Translations under genes and position numbers: made by a program
Assembly (NCBI RefSeq): GCF_013373865.1
Contig: NC_050471.1
Span: forward strand, 23,267,464 to 23,331,463
Length of the DNA stretch: 64,000 nt
Direction: 5' to 3'
From: Monomorium pharaonis
Taxonomy: Eukaryota > Arthropoda > Insecta > Hymenoptera > Formicidae
In this document: piece by piece, positions 43,691-55,424 of the stretch
Numbering within the stretch: position 1 is the stretch's first letter
Layout of the letters: each line of letters starts with the position of its first letter
The notes under the pieces: model-generated
Database searches by the model: none
The model's input: only the letters and a program-made list of their open reading frames with translations
What the model was told of the DNA's origin: nothing

Positions 43691-44361
43691 TTCCCGGCGT
43701 AGAGAAAATCCCCGTGGAGATCCCGGAACAGAGGTTCGAGAAGCTCTGAGCTTCTCTCGCTATTAATAGTAATAGAATCTATTTTTTCTAGCTTTAAGAA
43801 AAGATGGACGGCCAATAAATAAATTGGGATATGCCAGAAATGACCTAGTGTGTGTTAATAAACGGAAGCATAAGAAATATACAGTATGAAATATATGACA
43901 TGAGATAACACACAGAAGAAACTAGAGAAGAGAATAATATGTAAAGGAAGAAATGTCGTAAATCTCCGTAAACCTATGAAAATAAAGCAAAAACTGCAGA
44001 AGTAAAAATATTTTTTTTAATATAAGTACCTATGTATTTTTGTAGAAAATATATGTAAAAAAAAATATATACAAATAAATAAATTATTCTACCTTTATTG
44101 AGTTAGTCATTTTATATCTTTATCAATTTAATTGTTAAATTGCATAAAGTGAAATTAATTGACGATTACTTCATATCGAAGTTTTAAAATCAAATATATT
44201 ATATTGTGATTTCGTTGTTGGAGTTTTATTTTTTCTTATGATATACAATATTGTTTTCTGAATAAAGAAAATCCAAGCGCCTTGGACTTGACATTAATGC
44301 GAAAACCGCAAATGGATTTTAGTCGCTCCGATTTATTGCAGCCGCGTCGTAAATTTCGGCG

Positions 44362-44560
44362 TACACTAAAAAAAATTTACTAGATTGAAATAAATATTTT
44401 TTCAAATAGTATCCAGCAGAAGTTTTGTAAAAAATAAGTAATATTAATTTCAAATAAGATAATATTTTCTATAATTAAAAAAATATATTATACATTTTCT
44501 AGATTGATAGAAAATGTATAATACATTTTCTAAACTATAGAAAATATTATCTTATTTGAG
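44362..44560. mobile_element. Truncated copy of the 29 kb palindromic MITE family
   Basis: TACACTAAAAAAAATTTACT and AAATAAATATTTTTTCAAAT align with the left arm of 29033-29259. A central palindrome around TAGAAAATGTATAATACATT is present. The right terminus is missing. Confidence 0.65.
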
Positions 44561-45611
44561 CTTGTTAACTGAGCTTGTATGAGCCATAGAAACAAAATTA
44601 ATGGACATTCGACGAACTTTTGCGGAACTGACTGTATATATAATAAACTAATCGATAATGAAAGAAATTCGAAAAACGAAGGACCCTAATTTTATTTATA
44701 AATACTGTTAAAGAAATTCGTCTAACATTAGCTTGATTAATATAAAATATTACAATTGATATTAGCTACGGTAAATTAAAAGAACACTGCATAAGTTTCA
44801 AAGAGAATAAACACTTTAATAATAAGACTTATTGTTAGCAATATCTTTAAAATTCTAAGGTTAAATTTTCCAATAAAATGTGCTACAAAGAAATATATTT
44901 CTAAAATATCAATAAACCTTCAAATCTTTTTGATTATGGATGCTGCTAATAATATAATCTTGAATTCAAAATAAGTTCAGACGATTATGCCATTATTATA
45001 CTGGACAGTTTCCAAACGTTCGTAGAAATAACTAATATGATTTACAGGAATTCTTACGTGCGAGAAGAAATTGAAATATGACGCTGGTATTGCGCATAAA
45101 CAAAATGGTTATATACTAAATGGTGTCGACGTCAAGCAAAAAAAATTAGAATTAACAGAAATAAAGAAAAAAAATTTTTTTTTAAAGGAATTCATACTGA
45201 AATTGTCTTGACTCTCGTGTCTTGACACCTATCCGTCATAATCCATCTTACGTTGAATAAAGAGATGTTCATGATTATCCTTTATCTAGAAACAGAAATA
45301 TCTCGAAAAAATTCCCAAAATCACATCATTTTTTAAGACGTTCTTTTTTTAAGAATATGTATCATAGAATCTCAAAAATAACATAATTGCCATAATATGT
45401 TTTATTTCAAAAATACATTTATTAATTAATATTAATATTTATTAATATTATATAATACAATAAAATAAAGTATTTTTTAGACGCATAGTATGTTTCTAAT
45501 TCTAGCGATTAAAAAAATAATTCAAAATATAAATTTTACGTTTTAGATTAATATTGAAATTGAGAGCTTCTGTTTTTTAGTAATTAATTCCTTCGAAATT
45601 AGTTAGCAATT

Positions 45612-45612
45612 T

Positions 45613-45660
<48 letters not shown>
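45612..45660. repeat. (CT)n microsatellite
   Basis: Uninterrupted CT run of about 24 units. Confidence 0.97.
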
Positions 45661-45662
<2 letters not shown>

Positions 45663-46269
45663 AAACAAATAGTGAACTAAAAATTAAATAATACGTTCAG
45701 ATTGTAATTTAATAACAATTATTTCATTATCCTGAAATTTATCGAATACAAATAATCATTTGACTAGAGAAATATCGTAAAATATCGTAAAAATACAGTA
45801 TACATTTCTTCATTTACGATTCGACGTGGGCTGGATTTATGATGGAGAGAATCGTGAGAGAGTCCAAAAAATATTTCTAACGTAAATTCCTTTTCTTTAT
45901 TTAATCTGTCGATTTTTAATTTTTTGCTCGATGACGTCAATTTCCATTGACGTCTGTTCCGTTTCAATAAACATCAACTAACAATAACATCAATGTTACA
46001 ATAACACCAATGTTACACTCAATAATATAAATGTAATACAACAATTATGTTATTAAGAGTAAAATTATTAAATATAACAATCAATAATGTTATGTTACTG
46101 TTAGTTTACTAGAATGTTAAAAAAAAAAAAAAAAACAACAGACCGTTTTTTGTACGTTTCCTTTTTAAAGGGACGTCAAACTAATTAAGTTATGTCACCT
46201 TTACGGCAACGTTTTAATTCACCGTTTGTTTTTAATCAAGTGTTTCTGACAAATGCGACACAAAGCTAA

Positions 46270-46960
46270 TAGCTAATTTACACCGACTAAAGCCGTTATA
46301 CAGAGGAACGGTGGCGCTTTCGCGAGGCCGTTAACGTCATTTGAAAAACGCAACGCGATAAAATTAGGCAAGCTTTTACAAAATGGCGTCCTAAAGTGTC
46401 TTGGACTTTGTAGTAAGCTGGCGTGCGGCGGAAGTGCGTAGGGATCCATTCGCGCGAAGAGGCTGTCTTGAAAGAGGAACATAGAATTAAACGATCTTAA
46501 TCGCTTTCGCGTTGTTTCGCGGAGGCGAGGCGATTCCGGGAACCTTTCAAGTTCTGACACTCATGTATAATAGCATATACGCGAAATATACGCGGAATTT
46601 ATGCATCGTGACGCAACTTTCCGCGCTATTTGCACCGTCTCTAGCGGCCGTGATGCGCCGCGATTAATTCCGACGTGCGTCAAGCGAATTTTGTTTGGTG
46701 CAAGCTCTCGCAATGATAAAGGCGCGCGTATGCTATCTGGACGGTTATGTATATGAGCGCCGACAATAATGAGCGCGAGCCTGTAATTACGCCCGTCCAC
46801 GTCAATGCGAGTGAGCACGTACGAATAAACAGCCGAGTTATTATACCGAGTCCCGCGATTGGTACAATTGAAGTTCCGGCAGTGTCGTCAAGGCACAGGT
46901 GTCCCCCACGTGTCCTCGTTATTTGCGTCTCTTCCTCCTCTCTAACTTGATCTCCTTTGT
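46270..46960. other. Less AT-rich island, possible conserved non-coding element
   Basis: About 690 bases with high CpG content stand out from the flanks. Two adjacent - strand frames (46273-46560 and 46561-46818) are in different frames and show no domain, so I read them as composition effects. It contains a CAGGTG E-box near 46895. Function unknown. Confidence 0.35.
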
Positions 46961-47464
46961 ATCGAAATGTATCTGCACGATATATCTGCCATTAAAGTGC
47001 AACTGGAGTTTGACGTAGCGGATATCTATTACACGGTGCGACACCACGTGATTGAATCACCTCGATTATTCCGGGCTTTCAATTTCAGTTTCAAGTTCTC
47101 TCGATTCCGATGAAGTGAATGAATAAAACCAAACTAAACCACTAGTCTCTTTTAAAACAAATAAATCGGTTATTTTAGAAACAACGTAAGTTTATTTTTA
47201 GTCGAAATTAACAATCAGAGAATTTACGTAACGAGAGAAGTACATCGACTAAAAAAAATAGTTACAATAACCGTAATATTACTATAATTTACCGTCATTT
47301 TTGGACCCAACCATACTTTTATACTTATTCAACAATTGTAGTTTGTTTAAACTATGTTAAAGTTTTCATAATTATAATATTGGTTTGTACCACTATTGAG
47401 TTCTATAGTATAACTGGAGCGGACTATCAAGGGGGGGGGGGGTATGGCCCAAACACACACACAC

Positions 47465-48821
47465 AGGGTTAGAAAGTAACACGTTACTTATAATGTCGTT
47501 ACTGTTACCGTTACTTTTTTCGATAATAATTTAGTAACGCCGTTACCTATTTCTATTTGTAACGAAAAAGTAACAACGTTACATTTTCTTTTGTAATGGT
47601 AACAAAATTAATCGTTATTTTACCGTTACTTTTTAGGCTGCGTTCCAACATTCACTATATAGTATTAAAAATCTATAGTTTACGTTATAGCCATTACACG
47701 TTATAGCATTTACATAACTGTAAGATTTCAACCAATCGCATTGTTTTAGTTCAGCCAAATTGATCAATCGCATTATTCAATTTCTTATGGTGTTTATGAA
47801 AATGTACAAGTAATGGTTCTTATATGCCTTATATATTTTTTCAGTACTGGCAGTGAACATTGGAACACAGTCTTAATATTCAGTGACACAATAAAAATGC
47901 TTTATTTTGATTGGTATATTTATAGTATGTCATTAGAAACAATGCAAACTATGGACCATCATCTATAAAGTAGTCGATAGATTATGCTATTAAGCACGAA
48001 AAACTGCAAAAAAGATTAATTATAAAATAATAATAAAAATATTCAAGATTGGGTAAATTAATACATTCTTTTACTAAATTTAATTTAATTTAATAGATTA
48101 TAAAATTAATTCAGTTAAGTTAAAAGTTATATAAATAAAAAACTAACTCAGTTAAAGTTACGTTAAGATTAATTTAATTCAAGTTAAAGTAAAAGTTAAT
48201 TTTGGAAAGCTTTATTTATATTTAATTAAAAAGCCGTATAATTTATTGAAATCAAATTACCAATATAATTACAATATCAATCATCAAATATATTTAATAT
48301 TTTATTTGTAAATTAAGTAATAATATTAATTACATGAGATAACAAAAAAATATTATTTTCAGGCAGAAACGTATTTTTATTTTATAATTTTTTTCTTTCG
48401 CCCAGATATAATTTTTAATTTAGGAAAAAAGTTGAAGTTTATACGTTTCAAAAATAACTCGTTAAAGTTAAAAATTAAATCATTTAAAATTAACTAAATT
48501 AAATTAAAATTTATTAACTTTTTAACTTTATTATTAACTTTCAACTTTTTAACTAATTAAATAACTAATTACCTAACCTAACCCTGAAAATATTTAGAGA
48601 TAAATATCTGTCTACTTTATCTTCAGTTTACATCCTTTTTCAAAGCCTTAAAATTAAAAAAAAAATAACGAAAAGTTACGATATTTTAAGCGTTACTTTT
48701 AAGTAATGATAACGCGTTACTTTTTACAATCGGTAACGAGTAACGGTAACGAGTTACTTTTTATCGAAAGTAACGGTAACAGTAACGCGTTATTTTTTGA
48801 AAAATAACTTTCTCAACCCTG
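47465..48821. mobile_element. GTAAC-rich element with AGGGTT ends, nested inside the outer element
   Basis: The left end AGGGTTAGAAAGTAACACG and right end CTTTCTCAACCCT are inverted. Subterminal regions are full of GTAACG/CGTTAC motifs (GTTACCGTTACTTTTT on the left, GTAACGGTAACAGTAACG on the right). The interior around 48090-48560 matches two other segments of the window (about 420-970 and 63100-63510). It contains a further MITE at 47636-47872. Confidence 0.8.
47636..47872. mobile_element. MITE nested in the GTAAC-rich element
   Basis: GGCTGCGTTCCAACATTCAC at the left and GTGAACATTGGAACACAGTC at the right are inverted repeats. TTA flanks on both sides suggest a 3-bp target duplication. No coding content. 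Confidence 0.8.
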
Positions 48822-50665
48822 CACACAACATACACATTTAAGTTGGCGTATAACCCATTGAGTTCCACAATGTGTTCATATTTTTAGCTAAGATAATAGT
48901 ACACAGAAAAGAGAAAGAGAGCCAACCAAATCTATATCTATTCTTTACATTGGGCTGCAGTTTCTATAGTTTAGTATATGGAAGGCTCGCTCCAGTTATA
49001 CTACAGAACTCAATGGTCTATACAACTTATGATATAGTTACCCTAGTCAAAATAAAAATTTTTATATAGCAAATTGTACCATGAAACAATTACTATAAAC
49101 GTAATGGTTATTATTACTAATATCATGGTAATGAACTACTTACTATAAAAATGATACTCCTGATTATAAATATTTTGCTATGCCATAGTCGCAAATATCA
49201 CACATTTTTTTAACAGTATAGTATTTATTTACGATTTGCGTTTTTATGAATTATATATTTTCTAACAATAAAATTAATCTTTTTTAGAACATAATCTCAA
49301 AGTAAGTAAGAAGCATTAATCTCTTAAAACATTAATTTTATGTAAATTTTATGAGCATTATAACATAATATTTTATAAATGTTTTAAATTATAAGTTTAT
49401 AACGTAATATTCGTAAACATTACATTTACGGTGTAGAAATATTATTTTTAATGTTTTACTCAAATATTTTTTATAATAACAATATATACAACATTAAGAA
49501 TTATATATTTAAAAACAATATATGTTATAAAATATGACTGTAATAACATTGTAATAGCATTGTGTTAATAATGTTAATATCTTACTAACTTGTCATTTTA
49601 TAACATTTTAGGAAGAATTCGTTATTATATCTATAGAACCTTTTAATTAAAAAATTTCATTTTAAATACAAAAATATTTATTTGAATAAGAAACAAGATA
49701 ATTTTTAAAAGTGACATATTCCACTTATTTTACGCACGAGAAAATAAGGCACCTTTTATATATCTTTAATTATTTTTAGTAATTGTAAAATGTAATTGTA
49801 AAAATTAATCAGAGAGGGAAAGTTTTTCTGGAAATGAGACTTTTAGACTTATGTTGTTTATTAAATGACTGTTAGGCTGATTAATTTTAATAAGTAAAAT
49901 AAAACAGTACAAAAGCTACTGTGCACACTATATCATCATAATTCTTGATGCAAGAAAATGTTATTAGGAATAACATTTAAATAAAAGGAGTATAAAAGAG
50001 TTTTCGGGATGCCATTTAATTTTTTTTTACAGACAAAAGTTATCTTAGCACATTTCTGTTGATAAATTAATAATATACGAAAAACGAATAGGCAAATGCT
50101 GAAAATGCGAAAATAAGTCCCAAGTTAACATTCATTTTTATGATTTGAGGTAATACATTTAGACATAATGTGTAATAGATACGGATAAAATATTCTATAT
50201 ATAATATAAAAATATTCTATATAAATTCTACATCACGATTAATACGAAGGAATAAAATGCGATATACATGTAAAATATCATATTTAAGAAAAAGGATAAA
50301 AAACAAATGTTTTTGAATTGGGATATATATAAGCAGTTAGAACAAAGTATCGCTGAAAGTAATTGGGTACCCCTGCGGTCTATTTTCGCGTTGCTTTCGT
50401 TCGATAACGATCGCGTCCTGACCTTTCCGACCGTAAATTGCCGTCGTCTGACCTCTACTGCGACCTAGATCAGATCGAGGCGCCAATCGACGCCGAAAAT
50501 GTTCACAATCCCAAGCACCGAATTTGGTATTCTCATCCGATTGCTTAACAGGTTTTGATATTAACTTACAATTAGAAATTATTAGTCTAGATCACAGTTT
50601 AAAATAGAGACAAAAGATGTCTTAAAGATGCTATTTAGACATCTTTTAAATAACATATTATAAAG

Positions 50666-50813
50666 TCGGTATTCATAGTCGAATCTTATATCAAGATTGT
50701 CTTAAATAATGTCTTAAGATTTTAATACAATATAATATTCTGTGTTTAGTTGATGACAGCTTAAGACAGTACTTAAGACGGTCTTATAAATAAATCGACT
50801 ATGAATATAAGCC
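50666..50813. mobile_element. Inverted-repeat MITE with CTTAAGAC-rich interior
   Basis: GGTATTCATAGTCGAATCTTA on the left pairs with TAAATCGACTATGAATATAA on the right. Flanks carry further inverted AGATGTCTTAAAG/CTTTAAGATGTCT sequences (about 50605 and 50853), so the full element may span about 50600-50870. Confidence 0.65.
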
Positions 50814-51490
50814 TAAAAAAGATCTTTATGATAGACAATTTTAAAACACCTTTAAGATGTCTCCTGACTGGATTTTAAACGTACGTGCTGTTTGGACTAT
50901 AACTAGAATATAATTGGAATGTAAAAGGTACATCATAAATTAATAATATTAAAGTAAAGTTCGTTTAATCGTTGATAAACCGTATTAATTGTCCTAATTA
51001 ATTTTATTTCAGTTGTCAAACAGATAATAATAAAATATCGATTTTTCGATCACATATCGATTGAGAACCACTAGAGAAGATACGAAAGTATTTGAATTTA
51101 TAGCCCGCTTTCTCTCCCCATTATTAACTATTTGAGAATACTCTTTATTCTTTATAATCATTCTATTTTCGTCAGATATATGCCAAAAAAAAGAAGATAT
51201 TTGCGACCGATTAATTTATCGTCGGAATTTTCCGCTTGACAGAGATTCGTTCTTACACAAGACTGCTGATTCAACAAATTTCATTGAGCCTTAACAGATA
51301 AATAATAGATGATTTGCATAATTCCATTTTTGTCGCAACTGAACTGTGTAAATCATCTCATTTCATCATGCATAGAAGGCGGAAAACAAGTAGTAAGATT
51401 TCCAAATTTATCATATCATCAATCAATCAGAATCGTATAATATTTTAAGACATTACTTGTGGCAGTCTTAAAATGAGATCTGACTATAAA

Positions 51491-51558
51491 TATCGTTATA
51501 TTGTCGTTGCGCACATATTATACATGACAAAAAAGTGCGCAACGACAATATAACAATA
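51491..51558. repeat. Perfect short palindrome (24-bp arms)
   Basis: TATCGTTATATTGTCGTTGC with GCAC at 51491-51514 is mirrored at 51535-51558. The core TGCGCAACGACA also occurs in the palindrome at 30595-30732. Confidence 0.85.
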
Positions 51559-52535
51559 TTGAACTTTTATCTCCTAGAGTCATTCATGACCTTAACAATA
51601 TATGTCAAGATCAAAGTCATTGAAGGTAAATTCCCTATATTACATAATTATCACATTGTTATGTATTATATTTGCTGTTTAATATTATAAAATTTTATTT
51701 AGGTAATTTTATGTTATTTTAATATTACGTTTTTAATATATCCAGAATGTCAATATGTTTTTCTCACTCTATATATTTGAAATTGAGATTGATTACGCTA
51801 ATCAGAAATCACAGAAAAAGCTGAGCGTATGCTTAACCTTTAATCATTATGATTATGATATGAAATCCATTATTACAAAGATAATAAGATATAACTCCTT
51901 GATACGTTTTAATCTTATTAAATTTCGCAAAGACAATGTTCTATTATTAATTTGTTCTTAACAAAATTAATATAAAATAAGATATAATAAACAAATAAAG
52001 AAGAATATGTAGAATAGAATAAATAGTAAGTGTTAAAGAGCATATAATATTGCAATGATGTGGAAGGAAAAACCGAGAAGGCGATTATATTTGTTAATCA
52101 AGAAGACAGTAGATAAAATATTCAAATAATAAATAAAGCTAAATTAAATTAAATCAGTAACAAAGGTTAGAGTGAAAAATATATAATTTTGTTGCGCATG
52201 CAATGTGGGAAACTCACCGAGATGCGACAACGAATATGGATCTGAAACAATAAACAGTCACGATTAAACGTTATACAGATTTTAATGGCTACACGCAACT
52301 TATCACCTTTATCAATAAGCGATTGTGATAATAAATAAAGTGAGTTCAACTCACTTCTAATAGAAATAAACAATAGATTTGTGATTTTGTCAAAAGACAA
52401 TGGATGAACGTTGGTTTTAGCTTAAAAAGTGTAACATAAATTATACATAATTTTACATTATAATTATAATTAAATTTAAATTATATGTAAATTATATACA
52501 TAAATTATTCCAAAAACTATAATAATACTTTGTGT

Positions 52536-53590
52536 AACAAGTGCTGAAAGTCGGCTTTTTCGGCACGAAATGTGAGGAGTGGATGCACAAGTCAAAGGCG
52601 AAAAAAGCCGATCCGCACGAGTTGCACATACTATTTTTTGTTACAAGTGCGTAGAAAATGTGTAACTTTTTCCCTAGGGTGGAAAGTGAAATGTGAAAAG
52701 TTTTACGTAACCTCCATGATCATGCAACTCAACGAAACATGGAAATATGAAACTTTTCACGTGAACTTTTCCGCCATTAAATGTGCGGGCAAAAAAAATG
52801 AAAACCTAGTGATATAACTAATTTTGTAAATTGTTACCTGGTCATGAAAAAGTTCAGGGGGTCTATTTTTGAAACGAGGACCCTAGATGTCGTATGCGAT
52901 ATTGTATGCTATCACATACAATATCGCATACGACATCTAGGGTCCTCGTTTCAAGAATAGACCCCCAGAAATGAATAGAGTGAAAAATAAAAAGTGAAAA
53001 GTAAAAAGTGAAAATTTTCACATAAAATTACACGATTGATGCCTAGGGGTGAAAAGGCGGGAAGTTTAGAGCAAAAGGAAGGATTTGTAGGGGATAAACG
53101 AAAAACAAAACTTTATTTCTATATATGTTTCATTGCCACTAATCACCACATATCGACTTTTTTACGCGTCTAATTTGATGTCCTTGAGTGACACAAATTG
53201 ACAGGTTAACCAAGGTTTGCAAAAGTGGCAAAGCGTCAATAATTCTGCAAGAGTTATCATAGGCGTGTTGCGAGATGACAAAGAACTGACGATAAATCTA
53301 CTAGAGTTATCGTTCGCGTGTCGCGAGATGATGTATATGTATATGCGAAAGTGGTAATGAAGCAAAAATATGAAAAATAATTAAACACGCAGAAAAAGTC
53401 ATGCAAAATAGATATTTATGCAATTAGTGCGGTAAATCGGTTCGTTGCCCATACGTGCGGGATATGGACACACGAGTCAAAGAGGAGTGTGTCTACCCGC
53501 ACGAACGAGCAATAGCCGATCCGCACATGTCGCATACAATATTTTTTCTTACCTGTGCGTCAAAATATTGGTCCTTTTGTAGTAATACGT
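52536..53590. repeat. Pair of related direct repeats (about 52536-52660 and 53430-53590)
   Basis: Both copies contain CACRAGTCAAAG, GCCGATCCGCAC, GCACATACTATTTTTT-like and TGTGCGT/AAGTGCGT blocks in order. They may be the ends of one element about 1.05 kb long, or two insertions. Confidence 0.5.
52857..52966. mobile_element. Near-perfect palindromic MITE
   Basis: GGGGGTCTATTTTTGAAACG with AGGACCCTAGATGTCGTATG is mirrored on the right with almost no differences over about 50 bases and a very short loop. It sits between the two related direct repeats at 52.5 and 53.4 kb. Confidence 0.9.
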
Positions 53591-53940
53591 GAGAAAAGGA
53601 CCATTTGTCATGCACTGGTAGCAAAAAAATATTTTTTGCACGATTCACGCTATCTATTAGAGGACAAAAACTGTATAAAAAAGAATTATTTGTGTGAGAA
53701 AACTGTATGGAAATCGATAACTTTTTGCACGAGAAAATCACAGAAAAAGAATGACTATCGACACACGTGTAACAAAAAATTAATGTATAGAAATTAATTA
53801 ATTACGGTCCCACCGTAAGGGACATAGAATCGGGCGGCAGCGCCGACTGACGCAGCATTCGGCGGATGTTCGCACGATGGGGAAGCCCTTCGGGACGAGT
53901 CGGGACCCTTCGGGCGGGGTCGGAGAGACTGGGGACCCTC

Positions 53941-54139
53941 GGGCGCAGCGATCGCAGATTGCGGCCCCGGTAGCATACGGTCGCACGCGGAGGGGATGAA
54001 GACTAAGGGCAACGACCAATATCATATTAAAGAATAAGTGAGTGTTCAGTATATGATTGGTTCTTGCCCTTAGTCTTCATCCTCTCCCTATGCGACTGTA
54101 CGCTACCGGGGCCACAATCTGCAATCGCTGTTCGGGCGC
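53941..54139. mobile_element. GC-rich palindrome
   Basis: The arms 53941-54028 and 54049-54139 are inverted over about 88 bases: GATTGCGGCCCCGGTAGCAT and GGATGAAGACTAAGGGCAA on the left have their complements on the right. The preceding 140 bases (53800-53940) are also GC-rich, with repeated CCCTTCGGG. Confidence 0.85.
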
Positions 54140-54380
54140 TGCTTGCTTGATACACGCACGCACTTGCAAGTCGAACGTCCTCGCATACACTTGCATACGT
54201 TACCATAAGTGGCAATACACTCAAAGTAATCTAGTCGCATCACAGAACGTTCTAGTCGCGCCGTAGAACAAATTAACTGTGTCGATACGTAGTATCCCGT
54301 AGTCAGGGATCATAAGACTAGTCAACCGCTTAGATATTATTTGCGTCTGACGTACTCATGGTCAATAATTGACCGGCGAC

Positions 54381-54483
54381 TTAGACAACCGCCTGGCATA
54401 ACTGCTTAAGACAACCGCTTAGCTTAACTGCCTTAGACAGCCGCTTGACATAACCGCCTTAAACAACCGCTTCAAATCACCGC
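54381..54483. repeat. Tandem repeat, about 27-bp unit, about 3.8 copies
   Basis: The unit TTAGACAACCGCTTGACATA with ACTGCC recurs with small changes. Together with the GC-rich palindrome just upstream it marks an unusual segment, possibly part of a long terminal repeat or satellite. Confidence 0.8.
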
Positions 54484-55305
54484 GCTGCCCAGCTGCTAAC
54501 TCTGCCGAAATAGAGGGGACCGCAGCCAAACACGTGGCGAGTACGGCCATCTTGACTATCTATACGAAAGAATAAGAGCGTCTCTCTCTTCCACATGCGA
54601 AGGCCACGCTTCCTTGCCATTACCTACAATCTTGAATTTCCATTAACCTATGCATGGTTTGTATTACTGATTCGTATGTATGTACTGTTTGTTAAAAGAG
54701 ATTTTGTTGTATGAGATATTTAAGTATGTATTAGCTATTTCCTTACAATGCTATATTGCTAATGCTTCTTTTTCTTATCATTCTACGTAATTACTATAGT
54801 GTTAATTTCTGTAACATAATTTCTCTTATATTTTTACATGAGTCTATGTAAGTTTTTATATGTATTGTGCTAAAGTGAGTGAGTGCCCATTCCCTCGTCT
54901 CGCGGTATATTACGATTAAGAAATTAAACTAGTATTAGTAAACCGTTGTTTTGTTTATGATAACGATTGCATATTCTTTTACTCTTTTTAAGAAAAATAT
55001 TTAGATAAAAGGAAATGAAGTGTTTGTTTGTTATATTTAAATGTAAGAATAACCTAATATATTTTTTCTTTTCTCTTTTTGTGAATTCTTTTAATGAATA
55101 CATCGTTCAATAATTTTTGATTCACTATTATATCATTGCATCAACCTTTATTAAATATTATATAGCATTAAGAATTATAACAATTCTGATTTTCCTTTTT
55201 CTATTTTCCTATTTGACATTAATCAAGGCTAGCTTAAACAAATACACAAATACAATTATACATACATATATATTTAAATGGAAATTGAATACCAATGAAA
55301 CAATA

Positions 55306-55424
55306 GGCCTATCTTTTTTAGCTGCACTGCTACACTGGTGCAACAAGTTAAAGTAAGATAAATATATTTTTTCTCATTCTAACTTACTGCACCAGTGCAG
55401 CAGTGCACCGAAAAAGAACAGACC
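55306..55424. mobile_element. Palindromic MITE
   Basis: GGCCTATCTTTTTTAGCTGC with ACTGCTACACTGGTGCAACA on the left pairs with the right arm ending CAGTGCACCGAAAAAGAACA. Arms are about 45 bases. Confidence 0.8.

Larger units (their letters stand above)
35614..47389. other. AT-rich region with repeats and a few less AT-rich islands
   Basis: No firm gene. Contents: dispersed repeat copies (36395-36655, 42053-42215), a GAC/GAT low-complexity block (about 38260-38400), a less AT-rich island (39290-39660), a short palindrome (39912-39970), an inverted-repeat element (41092-41617), a hypothetical small frame (43421-43690), a truncated MITE (44362-44560), a CT microsatellite (45612-45660) and a less AT-rich island (46270-46960). 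Confidence 0.5.
47390..49018. mobile_element. Outer element of a nested transposon stack
   Basis: CCACTATTGAGTTCTATAGT with ATAACTGGAGCG at 47390-47421 is mirrored at 48988-49018 by CGCTCCAGTTATACTACAGA with ACTCAATGGT. The outer element is interrupted by the AGGGTT-ended element at 47465-48821. Little of its own interior remains: CA-rich DNA, a G12 run at 47431-47442 and about 170 bases on the right. Confidence 0.8.
49019..53940. other. AT-rich region with several palindromes and a direct-repeat pair
   Basis: No gene recognised. A less AT-rich patch at about 50370-50530 has no exon structure. Palindromes occur at 50666-50813, 51491-51558 and 52857-52966. Related sequences of about 120 bases with GCCGATCCGCAC occur at 52536-52660 and 53430-53590. 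Confidence 0.5.

Noticed and set aside
53794..54025. Two - strand frames in GC-rich DNA
   Set aside because: They overlap the GC-rich palindrome arm and CCCTTCGGG repeats; no domain.
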